Shown here: piece after piece, positions 19,553-28,640 of the stretch | How positions within the stretch are numbered: the stretch's first letter is position 1 | Layout of the letters: each line of letters starts with the position of its first letter | Assembly: GCA_023430625.1 (NCBI GenBank) | Contig: JAEZAA010000175.1 | Span: forward strand, 1-64,000 | Direction: 5' to 3' | DNA length: 64,000 nucleotides | Source: Pseudomonadota bacterium | GTDB taxonomy: Bacteria > Pseudomonadota > Gammaproteobacteria > Pseudomonadales > Oleiphilaceae | Translations under genes and position numbers: made by a program | Notes under the pieces: model-generated | What the model was told of the DNA's origin: nothing | What the model saw: the letters and a program-made list of their open reading frames with translations, nothing else | Databases searched by the model: none

Positions 19553-20455
19553 TCAGCGCACCACCAGCACGTCGGAGTCCAGATCATCCAGTACCCGCTC
19601 CGCGGTACTGCCGATAAAAACCCGGTCCAGGCCGCTACGCGAGACCGCCCCCATAACCGTCAGGTCGATCCCGTCCTCCCGCACGATGCGTGGGAGCACC
19701 TGCTCCGGCAATCCGTCTTCCAGCCGTGAAGAAGCCGTCGGGGCCTGGGCTGCAATCAGGTGCTCCAGCGCTTGCCGATGGTGGTCCCTGATCTCCTCTC
19801 GGAAAGCCGGATAATCCGCCATCATGGCGTCGAATTCGGTGACCAGCCCGGTCGGAACCACCTCGTAGACGTGCAACACCTCGAGTTGACCCGCCAGACC
19901 ACTCGCCACCTGCTGCGACCATTGCAGGATACGCTGGTCCAAGGCCACGTCCTTGGCGCGGGCATGGACCGGATCGACCGCCGCCAGAATGCGTGGCTGA
20001 CTTTTCCACGGGTGTTCGCCGCGCACAAACCACAGGGGCGCCTTCGCCTCCCGCATCAGATGCCAGTCAGTGTTGGTAAACAGGGCACGGTTCAACGCGG
20101 AATGGTGATGGGTCTGCTTGATGATCAACCCTGCCCCCACCTCGTCGGCGCGGGTCAGCACCGCCTCATACAGAGGGCTCGCCCAACGCACCTCGCCACT
20201 GGCCGCCAATCCCTGCTGTTCAAGTTGCAGCAGAAAATCGTCCATCCGCCGCCGGATTGCGTTGAGATGCCCTTCGATCACACCCTGTACGGCCTGGGGA
20301 TTGAAGTTATAGCTCGCATTCAGGGCATTGTTATAGTCCGCCGCAAACAGATGCAGCCGACCACCCGTGCCCCGCGCGATGTTCAGGGCGCGCTCCAGCA
20401 GCACCTGATTGTCGCCATTCGGGTCCAGGACCACCAGCAGGTTTGTGTTATCCAT
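19553..20455 (-). CDS. Universal stress protein, tandem Usp domains (UspE-like)
   Basis: 300 residues with two Usp domains (about 1-145 and 155-300). The second ends GSTAERVLDDLDSDVLVVR, the usual Usp C-terminal strand, with GAVSRSGLDR before it as the ATP/phosphate loop. UspE-type tandem proteins act in stress survival and motility or adhesion. AAGGAG lies ten bases before the ATG. It is followed on the same strand by the YheT-like gene 55 bases on. Confidence 0.88.
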   Translation of the reverse strand: MDNTNLLVVLDPNGDNQVLLERALNIARGTGGRLHLFAADYNNALNASYNFNPQAVQGVIEGHLNAIRRRMDDFLLQLEQQGLAASGEVRWASPLYEAVLTRADEVGAGLIIKQTHHHSALNRALFTNTDWHLMREAKAPLWFVRGEHPWKSQPRILAAVDPVHARAKDVALDQRILQWSQQVASGLAGQLEVLHVYEVVPTGLVTEFDAMMADYPAFREEIRDHHRQALEHLIAAQAPTASSRLEDGLPEQVLPRIVREDGIDLTVMGAVSRSGLDRVFIGSTAERVLDDLDSDVLVVR

Positions 20456-20531
20456 CTGTACGATCTCCTTGGGTCAGATACCGTGTCATCCTGACTGGCG
20501 ACATCGGCGAAAATTTCAGTGGGACGCAGGC

Positions 20532-20560
20532 TTGACGCCTCTAATCGAGGTCTATATTAT
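20532..20560 (+). promoter_or_regulatory. Promoter of tRNA-Asn (copy 1)
   Basis: TTGACG at 20532-20537 and TATTAT at 20555-20560 are spaced by 17 bases; the tRNA begins 21 bases after the -10. Confidence 0.75.
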
Positions 20561-20581
20561 TCGCAGCCTGCGTATGGCGGT

Positions 20582-20657
20582 TCCTCGATAGCTCAGTCGG
20601 TAGAGCAACGGACTGTTAATCCGTGGGTCGCTGGTTCGAGCCCAGCTCGAGGAGCCA
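20582..20657 (+). tRNA. tRNA-Asn (GTT), copy 1
   Basis: 76 bases folding as a full cloverleaf: acceptor arms TCCTCGA and TCGAGGA with discriminator G and encoded CCA, D-arm with AGCTCAGTCGGTAGAGC, anticodon GTT at 20615-20617 in ACTGTTAAT, and T-arm GGTTCGAGCCC. Identical in sequence to the copy at 33798. Confidence 0.97.
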
Positions 20658-20849
20658 ATTTACTCCTCCCCGCCTAACGCACCGCTCCAACATCTCCCGC
20701 GATATCCAGATTCCAACGCCTCTTCTAATCCTAAAGTTCCAACCCTTAAGCCAGACACTTTTTCCCGATGATCAGTTTGCGTTGAGCCATTAGCGCCCAC
20801 AGGCAACTAATGACCCAAACAACGCAACTCTATTCCTGCCCGGCTAACG

Positions 20850-22145
20850 CTAGAACAGGCGCTCCCGCTGCAGGAACGCCCTTAACGCCCGAAACAGCGT
20901 GTACGCATCGTCGCGCCCGGCCAGTTCCCGAATGGAGTGCATGGCGAACTGGGGTACCCCGATATCCAGTGTGCGCACACCCAGGTTACTGGCCGTAATT
21001 GGCCCAATCGTGCTGCCGCAGGCCATATCCGTTCGTACGACGAAGCTCTGATACGGCAAGCCTTCCTGCTCACTGAGAAAACGATAGAAGCCACTGGTTT
21101 CACTGCTGGTGGCATAGCGCTGATTGGCGTTGACCTTGATCACCGGCCCCTGGTTGAGAATGGGACCGTGATTGGCGTCATGCTTGTCCACGTAATTGGG
21201 ATGCACGCCGTGGGCGTTATCGGCGGAAACGAACAGGGACTGACTGATCACCCGCTGGCGACTCTCCGCATCGGGATATAAGCGCTCCAGCACGGACGCC
21301 AGAAACGGCCCCTGGGCACCTTCCGCCGACGAACTGCCTACCTCTTCGTGATCATTGAGAACCAGCAGGGCCGGCTGCGTCGTCGCCGAATCCAGCAGCG
21401 CCCGTAGGCCGATATAGCAGCTCAACAGGTTGTCCAGCCGGGCCGAGGCAATGAATTCCTCGCGCAATCCCACCAGTGCCGGCGGTTGGGTGTCATAAAA
21501 GCACAACTCATAATCCAGCACCCGACTCACATCCAGCTCTGGATGTTCATCCTTCAGTTGCAACGTTAACACCGCACGCAGATCGACCTGCTCGCCACTA
21601 CCCAACTGCAACAGTACCGGCGGCAGCTCCCGCTGCGGATTGATGGAGCGGTTGCTGTTCGCCTCCCGATCCAGGTGAATGGCAAGGCTGGGAATAATCG
21701 CGACCGGCTTGCGGAAATTGACCAGGGCGGTACTCACCTCGCCCTTGGAGGTCACAAAGCTGACCCGGCCGGCCAGCGACAGATCCCGGTCAAACCAGGG
21801 TCCGTACAGCGCGCCACCATATACCTCAACACCCAGCTGCCAATAGCCCTTATTGGTCAATCCCGGGTTGGGCTTCACCTTGAGGCATGGGCTGTCCGTG
21901 TGGGCACCCATCATCCGCACGCCGCGCTCGATCGCGTCCGACCCATTCACAAAGGCGATGATCGACGAGCCATTACGCACCACGAAGTAGCGCTCGCCTT
22001 CCTGCAAGGTCCAGCTGTCCGCTTCGAACAACTGTTGATAGCCGGCATCCCGCAGGCGGGCCGCCACCTGCTCCACCGCGTGATAGGGCGTGGGCGACTC
22101 GCGGAGAAACTCAAATAAATCCCGATTGAAATCGGCTTGTTGCAT
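20850..22145 (-). CDS. apeB: M18 family aspartyl aminopeptidase
   Basis: 431 residues, the usual length. Zinc ligands are visible: His82 and Asp84 in [10 protein letters not shown], the NDHEEVGS motif and [10 protein letters not shown], with a late His near residue 400. It removes N-terminal acidic residues from peptides in the cytoplasm. GAGGTGG upstream supports the ATG at 22145; the open frame continues to 22430 but without a good start. The 190 bases between the tRNA and the stop hold nothing recognisable. Confidence 0.93.
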   Translation of the reverse strand: MQQADFNRDLFEFLRESPTPYHAVEQVAARLRDAGYQQLFEADSWTLQEGERYFVVRNGSSIIAFVNGSDAIERGVRMMGAHTDSPCLKVKPNPGLTNKGYWQLGVEVYGGALYGPWFDRDLSLAGRVSFVTSKGEVSTALVNFRKPVAIIPSLAIHLDREANSNRSINPQRELPPVLLQLGSGEQVDLRAVLTLQLKDEHPELDVSRVLDYELCFYDTQPPALVGLREEFIASARLDNLLSCYIGLRALLDSATTQPALLVLNDHEEVGSSSAEGAQGPFLASVLERLYPDAESRQRVISQSLFVSADNAHGVHPNYVDKHDANHGPILNQGPVIKVNANQRYATSSETSGFYRFLSEQEGLPYQSFVVRTDMACGSTIGPITASNLGVRTLDIGVPQFAMHSIRELAGRDDAYTLFRALRAFLQRERLF

Positions 22146-22450
22146 GACCACCTCGAACGGACATCCTGGCACCGGTTGAGCGCGACAGGCAGTTAGGGAT
22201 AGGGTTGCGATAGATTTATAAAATAGCGACTTAGAACGCTGCCGGCCAGTGTGACATAGCACAAAGATACAGTGAACGGCGCCCCACGGGAGCATCCTGG
22301 CCGACAGCCGGATCAAACACCAGATTGTCTTGTTGATGCCCTGCATTCCACCAGCCTGAGTGGCGCACATGACGAGCGCTGCTGCGTGGTGAGTACGATT
22401 GGGAGCAGGTATAATCGCGTCCGTTTTCACGGAACAGGTGACCTAACGCC

Positions 22451-22939
22451 ATGCCCTATCCTCTCTTTTTGGACATCGAAGGCAGCAGCCACGACGAAGG
22501 CGCCCATCCCATCGCCGCCTCCTGGAGCCTGCCGGACGGCCAGATCAAGTCGGTGCTGATCATGCCGGAAGACGATTGGGAAGACTGGGACCTGGGCAAT
22601 CTGGCGGCCCGTGGCATCACCCGGGATCACCTGCTGGACCAGGGTTTCTCGGCACTGGATGTCATCCGCGAGATGAACCTGGACTTTGGCGACGCCCGCG
22701 TTTACATCGACGGCCTGGACTACGATCAGGAACTGCTCGACTGCCTATTCGAAGCCTATGGCGAGGAGCCCACCTTCGAACTGGTGTCCATTTCCCGCCG
22801 CATTCCGGACTATGGTTACGAGCAGTTTCTCAGTTATCGCCAGCAACTTCTGGAGGAGACCGGCCGCTCAGCCTACGACTCGGAATCGAACGTCTTCGTC
22901 ATGCTGAAACTGGCCGATGAACTGGGCCTTGAAGATTAG
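22451..22939 (+). CDS. Conserved protein with DEDD-exonuclease-like N-terminus
   Basis: 162 very acidic residues. The opening PLFLDIEGSS followed by an AASWSLPDG strand resembles ExoI motif DxE of DEDD nucleases, and VYIDGLDYDQELLDCLF could supply the second Asp; a third motif (HxxxxD or YxxxD) is not clear, although SAYDSESN is in the right place. It may be a degenerate or divergent 3'-5' exonuclease, similar to proteins annotated simply as hypothetical or 3'-5' exoribonuclease. AGGTGA precedes the ATG. Confidence 0.6.
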   Translation: MPYPLFLDIEGSSHDEGAHPIAASWSLPDGQIKSVLIMPEDDWEDWDLGNLAARGITRDHLLDQGFSALDVIREMNLDFGDARVYIDGLDYDQELLDCLFEAYGEEPTFELVSISRRIPDYGYEQFLSYRQQLLEETGRSAYDSESNVFVMLKLADELGLED

Positions 22940-23085
22940 CGCCGGATCACGTCCAGGCGCCTGATTACCAACGAATTGTGATGTCCATCCGCGATTGGCC
23001 TGGCAGGCTCGGTTAAACTCCTGCGATCCAAGATGCGGGAACGGGTTCTCGTATCCGACTGATCGAATAGGAAGTTTTTCAACCC

Positions 23086-23649
23086 ATGCGCTATTCCCTC
23101 CTGCCCCTGGTCCTGGCTCTCGGCATTCCCTCGATGAGCTGGGCGGAAGTCGAAAAGGAAGATAAGACCTTTATTGGCGTGAGGATTACGGATCTGGAGC
23201 TGCGCTCGGTCGATGGCGACAAAGCCGCCAATATGCCGGGCGTGGAATTCGTTCTGGGCAGCTACATTACCGATTATGTGAAGGTAGAGGCGCGCCTGGG
23301 CGGCGCCTTGAAGGAAGACTCGCCGCGTGACGATTTCCAGGCGCGCGTCACCGGCTATGCCAGCTGGTACATGGGCCCCCGCTACCCCATCACTGACGAC
23401 ACCTCGGTGTACGGCCTGTTTGGCTTCTCGTTTATCAAGGGCAACGTCGACCGGGACGACCGCTACGCCTATCCCGATCTGCCAGACGACCTGTATGACA
23501 GCTCTTTCAGCGTCAGCTACGCCCTGGGCATGGATGTAGGCTTTGCCGAGAACTGGTACGCCAACTTCGAACTGGGCCGGATCCACCGCGACAGCATGAC
23601 CAAGATCCGCACCATGCACCTGGGCGCCGGCATCAAGTACGAGTTCTGA
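23086..23649 (+). CDS. Small outer-membrane beta-barrel protein
   Basis: 187 residues. A signal peptide (MRYSLLPLVLALGIPSMSWA) is followed by alternating amphipathic strands rich in Gly, Tyr and acidic residues and ends in KYEF, the aromatic C-terminal signature of outer-membrane barrels. It looks like the OmpA/OmpW-like eight-strand family of porin-like proteins. Function and ligand are unknown. AGGAAG lies about 12 bases before the ATG. Confidence 0.75.
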   Translation: MRYSLLPLVLALGIPSMSWAEVEKEDKTFIGVRITDLELRSVDGDKAANMPGVEFVLGSYITDYVKVEARLGGALKEDSPRDDFQARVTGYASWYMGPRYPITDDTSVYGLFGFSFIKGNVDRDDRYAYPDLPDDLYDSSFSVSYALGMDVGFAENWYANFELGRIHRDSMTKIRTMHLGAGIKYEF

Positions 23650-23679
23650 GCGAACCCGTACCGATACCACCGGCGACCG

Positions 23680-25866
23680 CTATCGCCGCCACTGAATGCG
23701 CCAGCAGCGATGGATCTTCGGGTTGCGCTCAAAATCCAGGTCCAGCGTCTGGCTGCTGATTTCCGTCACTTCATAACGCGCCGCCACCGCCTCGCTCAAC
23801 TGAAACCGGCGATAGTTGTTGGAAAACAACAGCACGCCATCTCGCTCCAGCAACCGCATGCAATGCTCGATCAGAACATCGTGGTCGCGCTGGATATCCA
23901 GCACGTTGTCGGTTCGCTTGGAATTTGAAAACGTAGGCGGGTCCAGAAAAATCAGATCAAAGCGATCCCTACTTTCTTCAAGCCACTGCATGCAGTCTGC
24001 CTGAATAAACTGATGCTGCTGCTCGCTGAAGCCGTTGAGCGTGAGATTGCGCCGAGCCCAGTTAATATAGGTGCCGGACAGGTCGACACTGGTGGTACGG
24101 CGGGCACCGCCCTTGGCGGCATGCACGGTGGCCGCGCCGGTATAGCAGAAGAGGTTCAGAAACCGCAGCCCCTTGGCATTCTGCTGAATCCAGCGCCGCA
24201 CAGGCCGATGATCCAGAAACAGGCCCGTGTCCAGGTAATCCCGCAGGTTTACGTAGAACCGGCAGCCTACTTCGCCGACTTCCAGCTCATGGCGACTACT
24301 ATCCAGCTTCTGATATTGCTGGGTGCCTTTTTGCTGCCGGCGCTCCTTGAGCACAATCCGCTCCGCCGGTACGCCCGTCACCTGCGGCAGGCTCAGCACC
24401 AGTTCCTGAAGACGCTGCTCGGCCTTGACCGGGTCGACCGACTTGGGCGGCGCATACTCCTGCACGTGCAGCCAATCCCGATAGCGATCGATGGCCACCG
24501 CATATTCCGGCAGGTCCGCATCGTAAATGCGATAGCATTCGATGTTCGCACGCTGCGCCCATTTATCCAGTTTTTTCATATTCTTGCGCAGGCGATTAGC
24601 GAACATCTGCACCGCCTCGCTCAAGGCAACGGCAGACGATGTTGGCGCCACGCCGCTGGAGGTAGGCTGCAGCTCGCGAAACACCTGCTCGGGCTCTACC
24701 CGGAACAACAGTAATTTACAGGCAATGGCGCCGTTGAAGAACGCATACTGGTGGTGACTGCGCAGCCCCAGGAACTTGCCAAGCCCGGGATTGCCGGTAA
24801 AGACCGCCGCCCGCCAGCCCTGACAATAGCGCCGCAGCACCTCGCCGATCGCCTGATACAGGGGCTGCACCGTAATCTCATCGCTCAGACGCTCACCATA
24901 GGGCGGATTCGTCACCAGCAAGCCAGACTGCTCCCAACTGGGTGGCAGACGAAACTCCGCCAGGGCACGCCGCTCCACATGCACGAGACCGACCAACCCG
25001 GCTCGCTCAAGATTGCTTTGGGCCGCCTTGACCGCTTTCAGATCCGCGTCGAAGCCCTGAATAACCGCGCTCAGGCGCTCACACCCCTGCTCCCGACGAA
25101 GCCGTGCCTCGTCCAGCAGCGCCTTCCAGTGATCGAGCTGGTATGACGGCCAGCGCTGAAACCCGAAGACTGGATCCAGCAAACCGGGCGCGCTATCGGT
25201 GGCCAGCCAGGCCGCTTCAATCAGCAGGGTGCCGGAACCACACATGGGATCGACCAGTGGCGCCCCCTGGCGAGCCAGCTCAGGCCAATCAGCACGCAAC
25301 AGAATGGCCGCCGCCAGGTTCTCCTTCAGTGGCGCTTCGCCACCGCTGAGCCGGTAACCCCGCTGGTGCAGGCTGCGCCCGCCCAGATCCAGATACAGAC
25401 TGACCCGGTCCCGCCGCAGCAGCGCCTGCACCCTCAGATCCGGGAAACTCTTGTCGATATTGGGGCGTTCAAGACCCTGCTCGCGGAATTCATCCACGAT
25501 CGCATCCTTGATCCGCAAGGCACCAAAATGGGTGTGCTGGATGCTGTCGGAGCGTCCTCGGAAATCCACCAGCAGCGTGCCGCCGGGACGCAGATAGGCG
25601 GGCCAGTACACCTGGCGAGCCGCCGCATAGAGCTCATCCGCATTGGCGGCAGGATATTGCCCCAGCTCGATCAACAGGCGATTCGCCAGACGGGACCAGA
25701 GACACAGGCGATAGCCGCCAACCAGGTCAATTTGGCCGCGCACACCATTGACGGTCAGTTGCGTCCCCGTTGCGCCGAGCTGTTGCAGCTCCGTTTCCAG
25801 TAGTTGCTCCAGCCCCTTGGGGCAGGTTGCGAGAAAAGTCAGGGGAGACGACACAAGGTCTTGCAT
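23680..25866 (-). CDS. rlmL: Bifunctional 23S rRNA guanine methyltransferase RlmKL
   Basis: 728 residues from the chosen ATG (E. coli 702). Order: THUMP domain near the N-terminus, RlmL methyltransferase with NPPYGERL, then RlmK methyltransferase with FCYTGAATVHAA and DPPTFSNSK. It makes m2G2445 and m7G2069 in 23S rRNA. The conserved sequence starts with LTFLATCPKGLE; starts at 25866, 25878, 25896 (ATG) or 25899 (GTG) are all possible and none has a good ribosome site. Confidence 0.94.
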   Translation of the reverse strand: MQDLVSSPLTFLATCPKGLEQLLETELQQLGATGTQLTVNGVRGQIDLVGGYRLCLWSRLANRLLIELGQYPAANADELYAAARQVYWPAYLRPGGTLLVDFRGRSDSIQHTHFGALRIKDAIVDEFREQGLERPNIDKSFPDLRVQALLRRDRVSLYLDLGGRSLHQRGYRLSGGEAPLKENLAAAILLRADWPELARQGAPLVDPMCGSGTLLIEAAWLATDSAPGLLDPVFGFQRWPSYQLDHWKALLDEARLRREQGCERLSAVIQGFDADLKAVKAAQSNLERAGLVGLVHVERRALAEFRLPPSWEQSGLLVTNPPYGERLSDEITVQPLYQAIGEVLRRYCQGWRAAVFTGNPGLGKFLGLRSHHQYAFFNGAIACKLLLFRVEPEQVFRELQPTSSGVAPTSSAVALSEAVQMFANRLRKNMKKLDKWAQRANIECYRIYDADLPEYAVAIDRYRDWLHVQEYAPPKSVDPVKAEQRLQELVLSLPQVTGVPAERIVLKERRQQKGTQQYQKLDSSRHELEVGEVGCRFYVNLRDYLDTGLFLDHRPVRRWIQQNAKGLRFLNLFCYTGAATVHAAKGGARRTTSVDLSGTYINWARRNLTLNGFSEQQHQFIQADCMQWLEESRDRFDLIFLDPPTFSNSKRTDNVLDIQRDHDVLIEHCMRLLERDGVLLFSNNYRRFQLSEAVAARYEVTEISSQTLDLDFERNPKIHRCWRIQWRR

Positions 25867-25899
25867 AGATTGCTGCATAAACTGAATGGCTGGCATCAC

Positions 25900-26266
25900 T
25901 CAAGGTGAAAGAAAGGAAAGGTTGGCAAATTATCTCTGTTGCCGGGCCAGTCTCAACTGATGCCAAACAACGAGTTAGAAGTCCTAATAGCCATTACCCA
26001 TAAAAACAGCCATGTATATACGAATTAATTCCTATACAAGGCCGACTAGATTCGGTTTACTCGGAGACGTAGCGCTACAAAAAAACGCGTAAGCGTATCT
26101 CTAGTTGCGGCAGTATGCAACCGCTTTTTTTGGTTGCTGACCCAACGAGGAATGATTAAGTAACCAAATGCTGATGAAAGCAAGGAGTGTTGCCCGCTAT
26201 ACGACCGAAACACACGCCGATACATACTTTCCGAAAGCCAAACGAATGCAATGAGGTTGGTTAAGA
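25900..26266. other. Long upstream region of rmf
   Basis: A 367-base stretch without a gene between the divergent rlmL and rmf. It is more AT-rich than its neighbours. Three complementary segments lie at 26104-26108 (GTTGC), 26117-26122 (GCAACC) and 26132-26137 (GGTTGC), which can form two mutually exclusive hairpins. Promoter elements for rmf could not be placed with confidence. Confidence 0.5.
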
Positions 26267-26491
26267 ATGAAGAGACAAAAGCGTGATTTAGCTGAAAGAG
26301 CCTACAACCGTGGTTACCATGCAGGCTTAAGCGGTCGATCCAAAAGTTTATGTCCTACCGAGAACGCGGCTGTGCGCCAAAGCTGGATGAATGGCTGGCG
26401 AGCCGGACGCGAGGACAACTGGAGCGGATATCAAGGTGTTTCCGCAATTCACCGACTCCCAGACGTCACGCTCACTCAAAGCGCGGTTTGA
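26267..26491 (+). CDS. rmf: Ribosome modulation factor
   Basis: 74 residues. The first 55 match RMF almost throughout: MKRQKRDL, ERAYNRGYHAGLSGRSK and the CP motif. RMF binds 30S subunits near the mRNA exit and makes inactive 100S dimers in stationary phase. Residues 56-74 (about GYQGVSAIHRLPDVTLTQSAV) extend beyond the E. coli protein (55). GAGG is ten bases before the ATG, and a strong terminator follows. Confidence 0.93.
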   Translation: MKRQKRDLAERAYNRGYHAGLSGRSKSLCPTENAAVRQSWMNGWRAGREDNWSGYQGVSAIHRLPDVTLTQSAV

Positions 26492-26542
26492 TTTTTAGCA
26501 ATTACAAACTTTCCTTATCCAGGGCTTCTTAGCGCCCTGCCC

Positions 26543-26572
26543 CGGCCCGCATTTAGCGGGCCGTTCTTTTTT
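26543..26572 (+). terminator. Terminator after rmf
   Basis: CGGCCCGC and GCGGGCCG pair around ATTTA and are followed by TTCTTTTTT: a clear intrinsic terminator. Confidence 0.9.
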
Positions 26573-26611
26573 AGCCCTTCTTATTTTTTAGCAATTTGGA
26601 AAGGCCGGCTA

Positions 26612-27646
26612 TTAGGAACCCGCTCTCTGGCGCTGCGCCAACGCGGTGGCCACCTGATGAATCAGCGCCGGCCCGTGGTAAATCAACCCACTGTAGATCT
26701 GCACCAGGCTGGCCCCAGCCTCCATTTTCTCAAGCGCCGAGGCCGCATCCGTAATCCCGCCTACGGCAATGATCGGCACCCGCCCATCCAGCCGCTCCGC
26801 CAGACAACGAATGACACGCGTGGATATCTCCCGCAATGGCGCCCCGCTCAGACCGCCTTGCTCGTCCGCATGAGGCAATCCCTTCACCCCCTCTCGCGAC
26901 AGCGTGGTATTCGTGGCGATCACCCCATCCACTTCGAACTCCAACAGGGTGTCGGCAACCAGCCTCACCTCATGATCGGCCATGTCGGGCGCAATCTTGA
27001 ATGCCACCGGCACGTAGCGACCATATTCCCGGGCAAGCTTGGCCTGCTCCTCTTTCACGGTACTGACCAAATCCTTCAGCGCATCGCCGAACTGGAGACT
27101 TCGCAGTCCCGGCGTATTGGGCGAGGACACATTGGCCGTGATATAGGAGGCATAGGGATAAACCCGACGCATACCGATCAAATAATCATCGGCAGCACGC
27201 TCGACTGGTGTGTCGGCATTCTTGCCGACGTTGATACCAATCACCCCTTCGTACCGGCTCTGGCGGACCCGTTCGATCAGATGATCAACGCCCAGGTTGT
27301 TAAAGCCCATCCGGTTGATGATTGCCTCGCGCTCCGTGATTCGGAACAGGCGGGGGCGAGCATTACCAGGCTGTGGCCGCGGCGTCACCGTCCCCAACTC
27401 AAGAAAGCCAAAGCCTAGCGCAGCCAAACCGTCGATACACTCGCCGTTCTTGTCGAGTCCTGCCGCCAAACCGACCGGATTACGAAATTCCAATCCCATG
27501 ACTTTGACAGGACTGATCACAGGGGATGGCACCAGCAACGGCGTCAGCCGAAGCCGGGCTGCCGTAGCCAACAAATCCAGAGTCAATTCATGCGCATTCT
27601 CCGGATCAAGCCGAAACAACATGCGACGGACAAATTTGTAAGACAT
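26612..27646 (-). CDS. pyrD: Dihydroorotate dehydrogenase (quinone), class 2
   Basis: 344 residues. The N-terminal helices [16 protein letters not shown] typical of membrane-associated class 2 enzymes are present; [11 protein letters not shown] carries the catalytic Ser, and [11 protein letters not shown] and VGGI phosphate-binding segments hold FMN. It oxidises dihydroorotate to orotate and passes electrons to quinone. AGGAAGTG precedes the ATG. It is transcribed away from rmf in the opposite sense (convergent). Confidence 0.96.
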   Translation of the reverse strand: MSYKFVRRMLFRLDPENAHELTLDLLATAARLRLTPLLVPSPVISPVKVMGLEFRNPVGLAAGLDKNGECIDGLAALGFGFLELGTVTPRPQPGNARPRLFRITEREAIINRMGFNNLGVDHLIERVRQSRYEGVIGINVGKNADTPVERAADDYLIGMRRVYPYASYITANVSSPNTPGLRSLQFGDALKDLVSTVKEEQAKLAREYGRYVPVAFKIAPDMADHEVRLVADTLLEFEVDGVIATNTTLSREGVKGLPHADEQGGLSGAPLREISTRVIRCLAERLDGRVPIIAVGGITDAASALEKMEAGASLVQIYSGLIYHGPALIHQVATALAQRQRAGS

Positions 27647-28063
27647 GGACTGTCACTTCCTGGCAATAAAAGTCGGCCATTATAGCCACATCGATCGCCG
27701 GCTTACATCACGGCACAATCAGCGCGCAGTATCCGGAAACCAGAACACCCCAGCCCCACCCCATTTCGGTGCGGGAGAAGAGTATCCACAAAGAGAGTAA
27801 AGAACATTTCATTTATCCACGGATTCTGTGGATAACTTTGTTGATAGTCGGCGGGAAAAACAGGGGGAGCCGCGTGGGTAGAGACCCCCTTACAAATTGG
27901 TCACTTTTTAATCAGAACCCAGAAGCGCATTCAAATTCAAATCGTTACAACTTGACACTTTTGTCATTAGCGTCTATGTGCGCGCAGAAACCATCGAATC
28001 AAGGAGTTAACGTACTGACGCCGACAATATGCCGGCAGGTTCGCTTCAAGGGACGAGCCCGGC
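27647..28063. other. Intergenic region with DnaA-box-like cluster
   Basis: 417 bases without a supported gene between pyrD and the PilZ gene. It holds a DnaA-box-like cluster (listed separately) and an inverted repeat TGACA-CTTT-TGTCA at 27953-27966, which overlaps a TTGACA -35-like hexamer with a poor -10 (TATGTG) 17 bases on. The local composition (27780-28000) is visibly AT-richer than nearby genes. Confidence 0.55.
27782..27835. promoter_or_regulatory. Three DnaA-box-like sites
   Basis: GTATCCACA at 27782-27790 (8 of 9 to TTATCCACA), TTATCCACG at 27813-27821 (8 of 9) and TGTGGATAA at 27827-27835 (perfect on the other strand) fall within 54 bases. Confidence 0.6.
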
Positions 28064-28336
28064 TCAACGCACAAACCCCAACACCAAGCCATCGTCATCG
28101 CCGCGCAGCACCTTCATGGGCACGCTGGCGCCTGCCGATCCCAGCAGCCCATTTACTTGGACGCTAACCACCGCACCCTGGCCTGGTGCAGCGGTAAGAG
28201 GACCTTGCACATACACACACTCATCCGACATATCTCTGGTCGTCATGAGGGTACGCCCCATTGCAGGATGACAGACAAAGACACTGAGGTTCATTTTCAT
28301 CCGCGGATGTCGGCGCTTATCTGACGTTGCCATCAT
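28064..28336 (-). CDS. PilZ-domain protein (possible c-di-GMP binding)
   Basis: 90 residues forming a stand-alone PilZ domain. RRHPR (residues 8-12) provides the RxxxR arm that wraps c-di-GMP. The second motif reads DMSDEC where the family has D/NxSxxG, so the usual Gly is a Cys and binding may be altered. GGAGG lies five bases before the chosen ATG at 28336. It sits alone between pyrD and rmuC, so a target cannot be inferred. Confidence 0.75.
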   Translation of the reverse strand: MMATSDKRRHPRMKMNLSVFVCHPAMGRTLMTTRDMSDECVYVQGPLTAAPGQGAVVSVQVNGLLGSAGASVPMKVLRGDDDGLVLGFVR

Positions 28337-28640
28337 TTCACCCTCCCAATTAGTGTTGTGCAATATTCATCCAAGTACTGCCCTGTCTACCGGTTATTGT
28401 TTTAGTCAGGCTCCAACCAACAGGACCGAACACATTATCGGTCGCGAGTGGAGCTCCTTCAATTTACTTGAAGTAGTTCTCAATTTCTGTTACGAGACAG
28501 TAATCTTCGGCGCATTATCAATACCTTAGCGCCGCACACCATAAATGCGTCGCTGCCAACACCGGCATTCCCGCCAACAAAGATCAGGCAAGCCGCGCCA
28601 CAACAGGCATAAACTGATCGTTTGCGTACTTAATTGTGCG
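28337..28640. other. Upstream region of the PilZ gene
   Basis: 304 bases between the PilZ start and the rmuC stop. It has no open frame that I can support; it should contain the PilZ promoter and the rmuC transcript end, but I see no clear hexamers or strong terminator. Confidence 0.4.

Noticed and set aside
20658..20849. Possible short repeats (CTAACGC, CTAAAGTTCC) after tRNA-Asn copy 1
   Set aside because: Only two short partial matches; not enough to call a repeat family or an attachment site.
27769..28167. Rightward 132-codon open frame between pyrD and the PilZ gene
   Set aside because: It has no ribosome site, runs antisense into the PilZ gene, and its sequence (Arg/Pro/Thr-rich at the end) looks like translated non-coding DNA.
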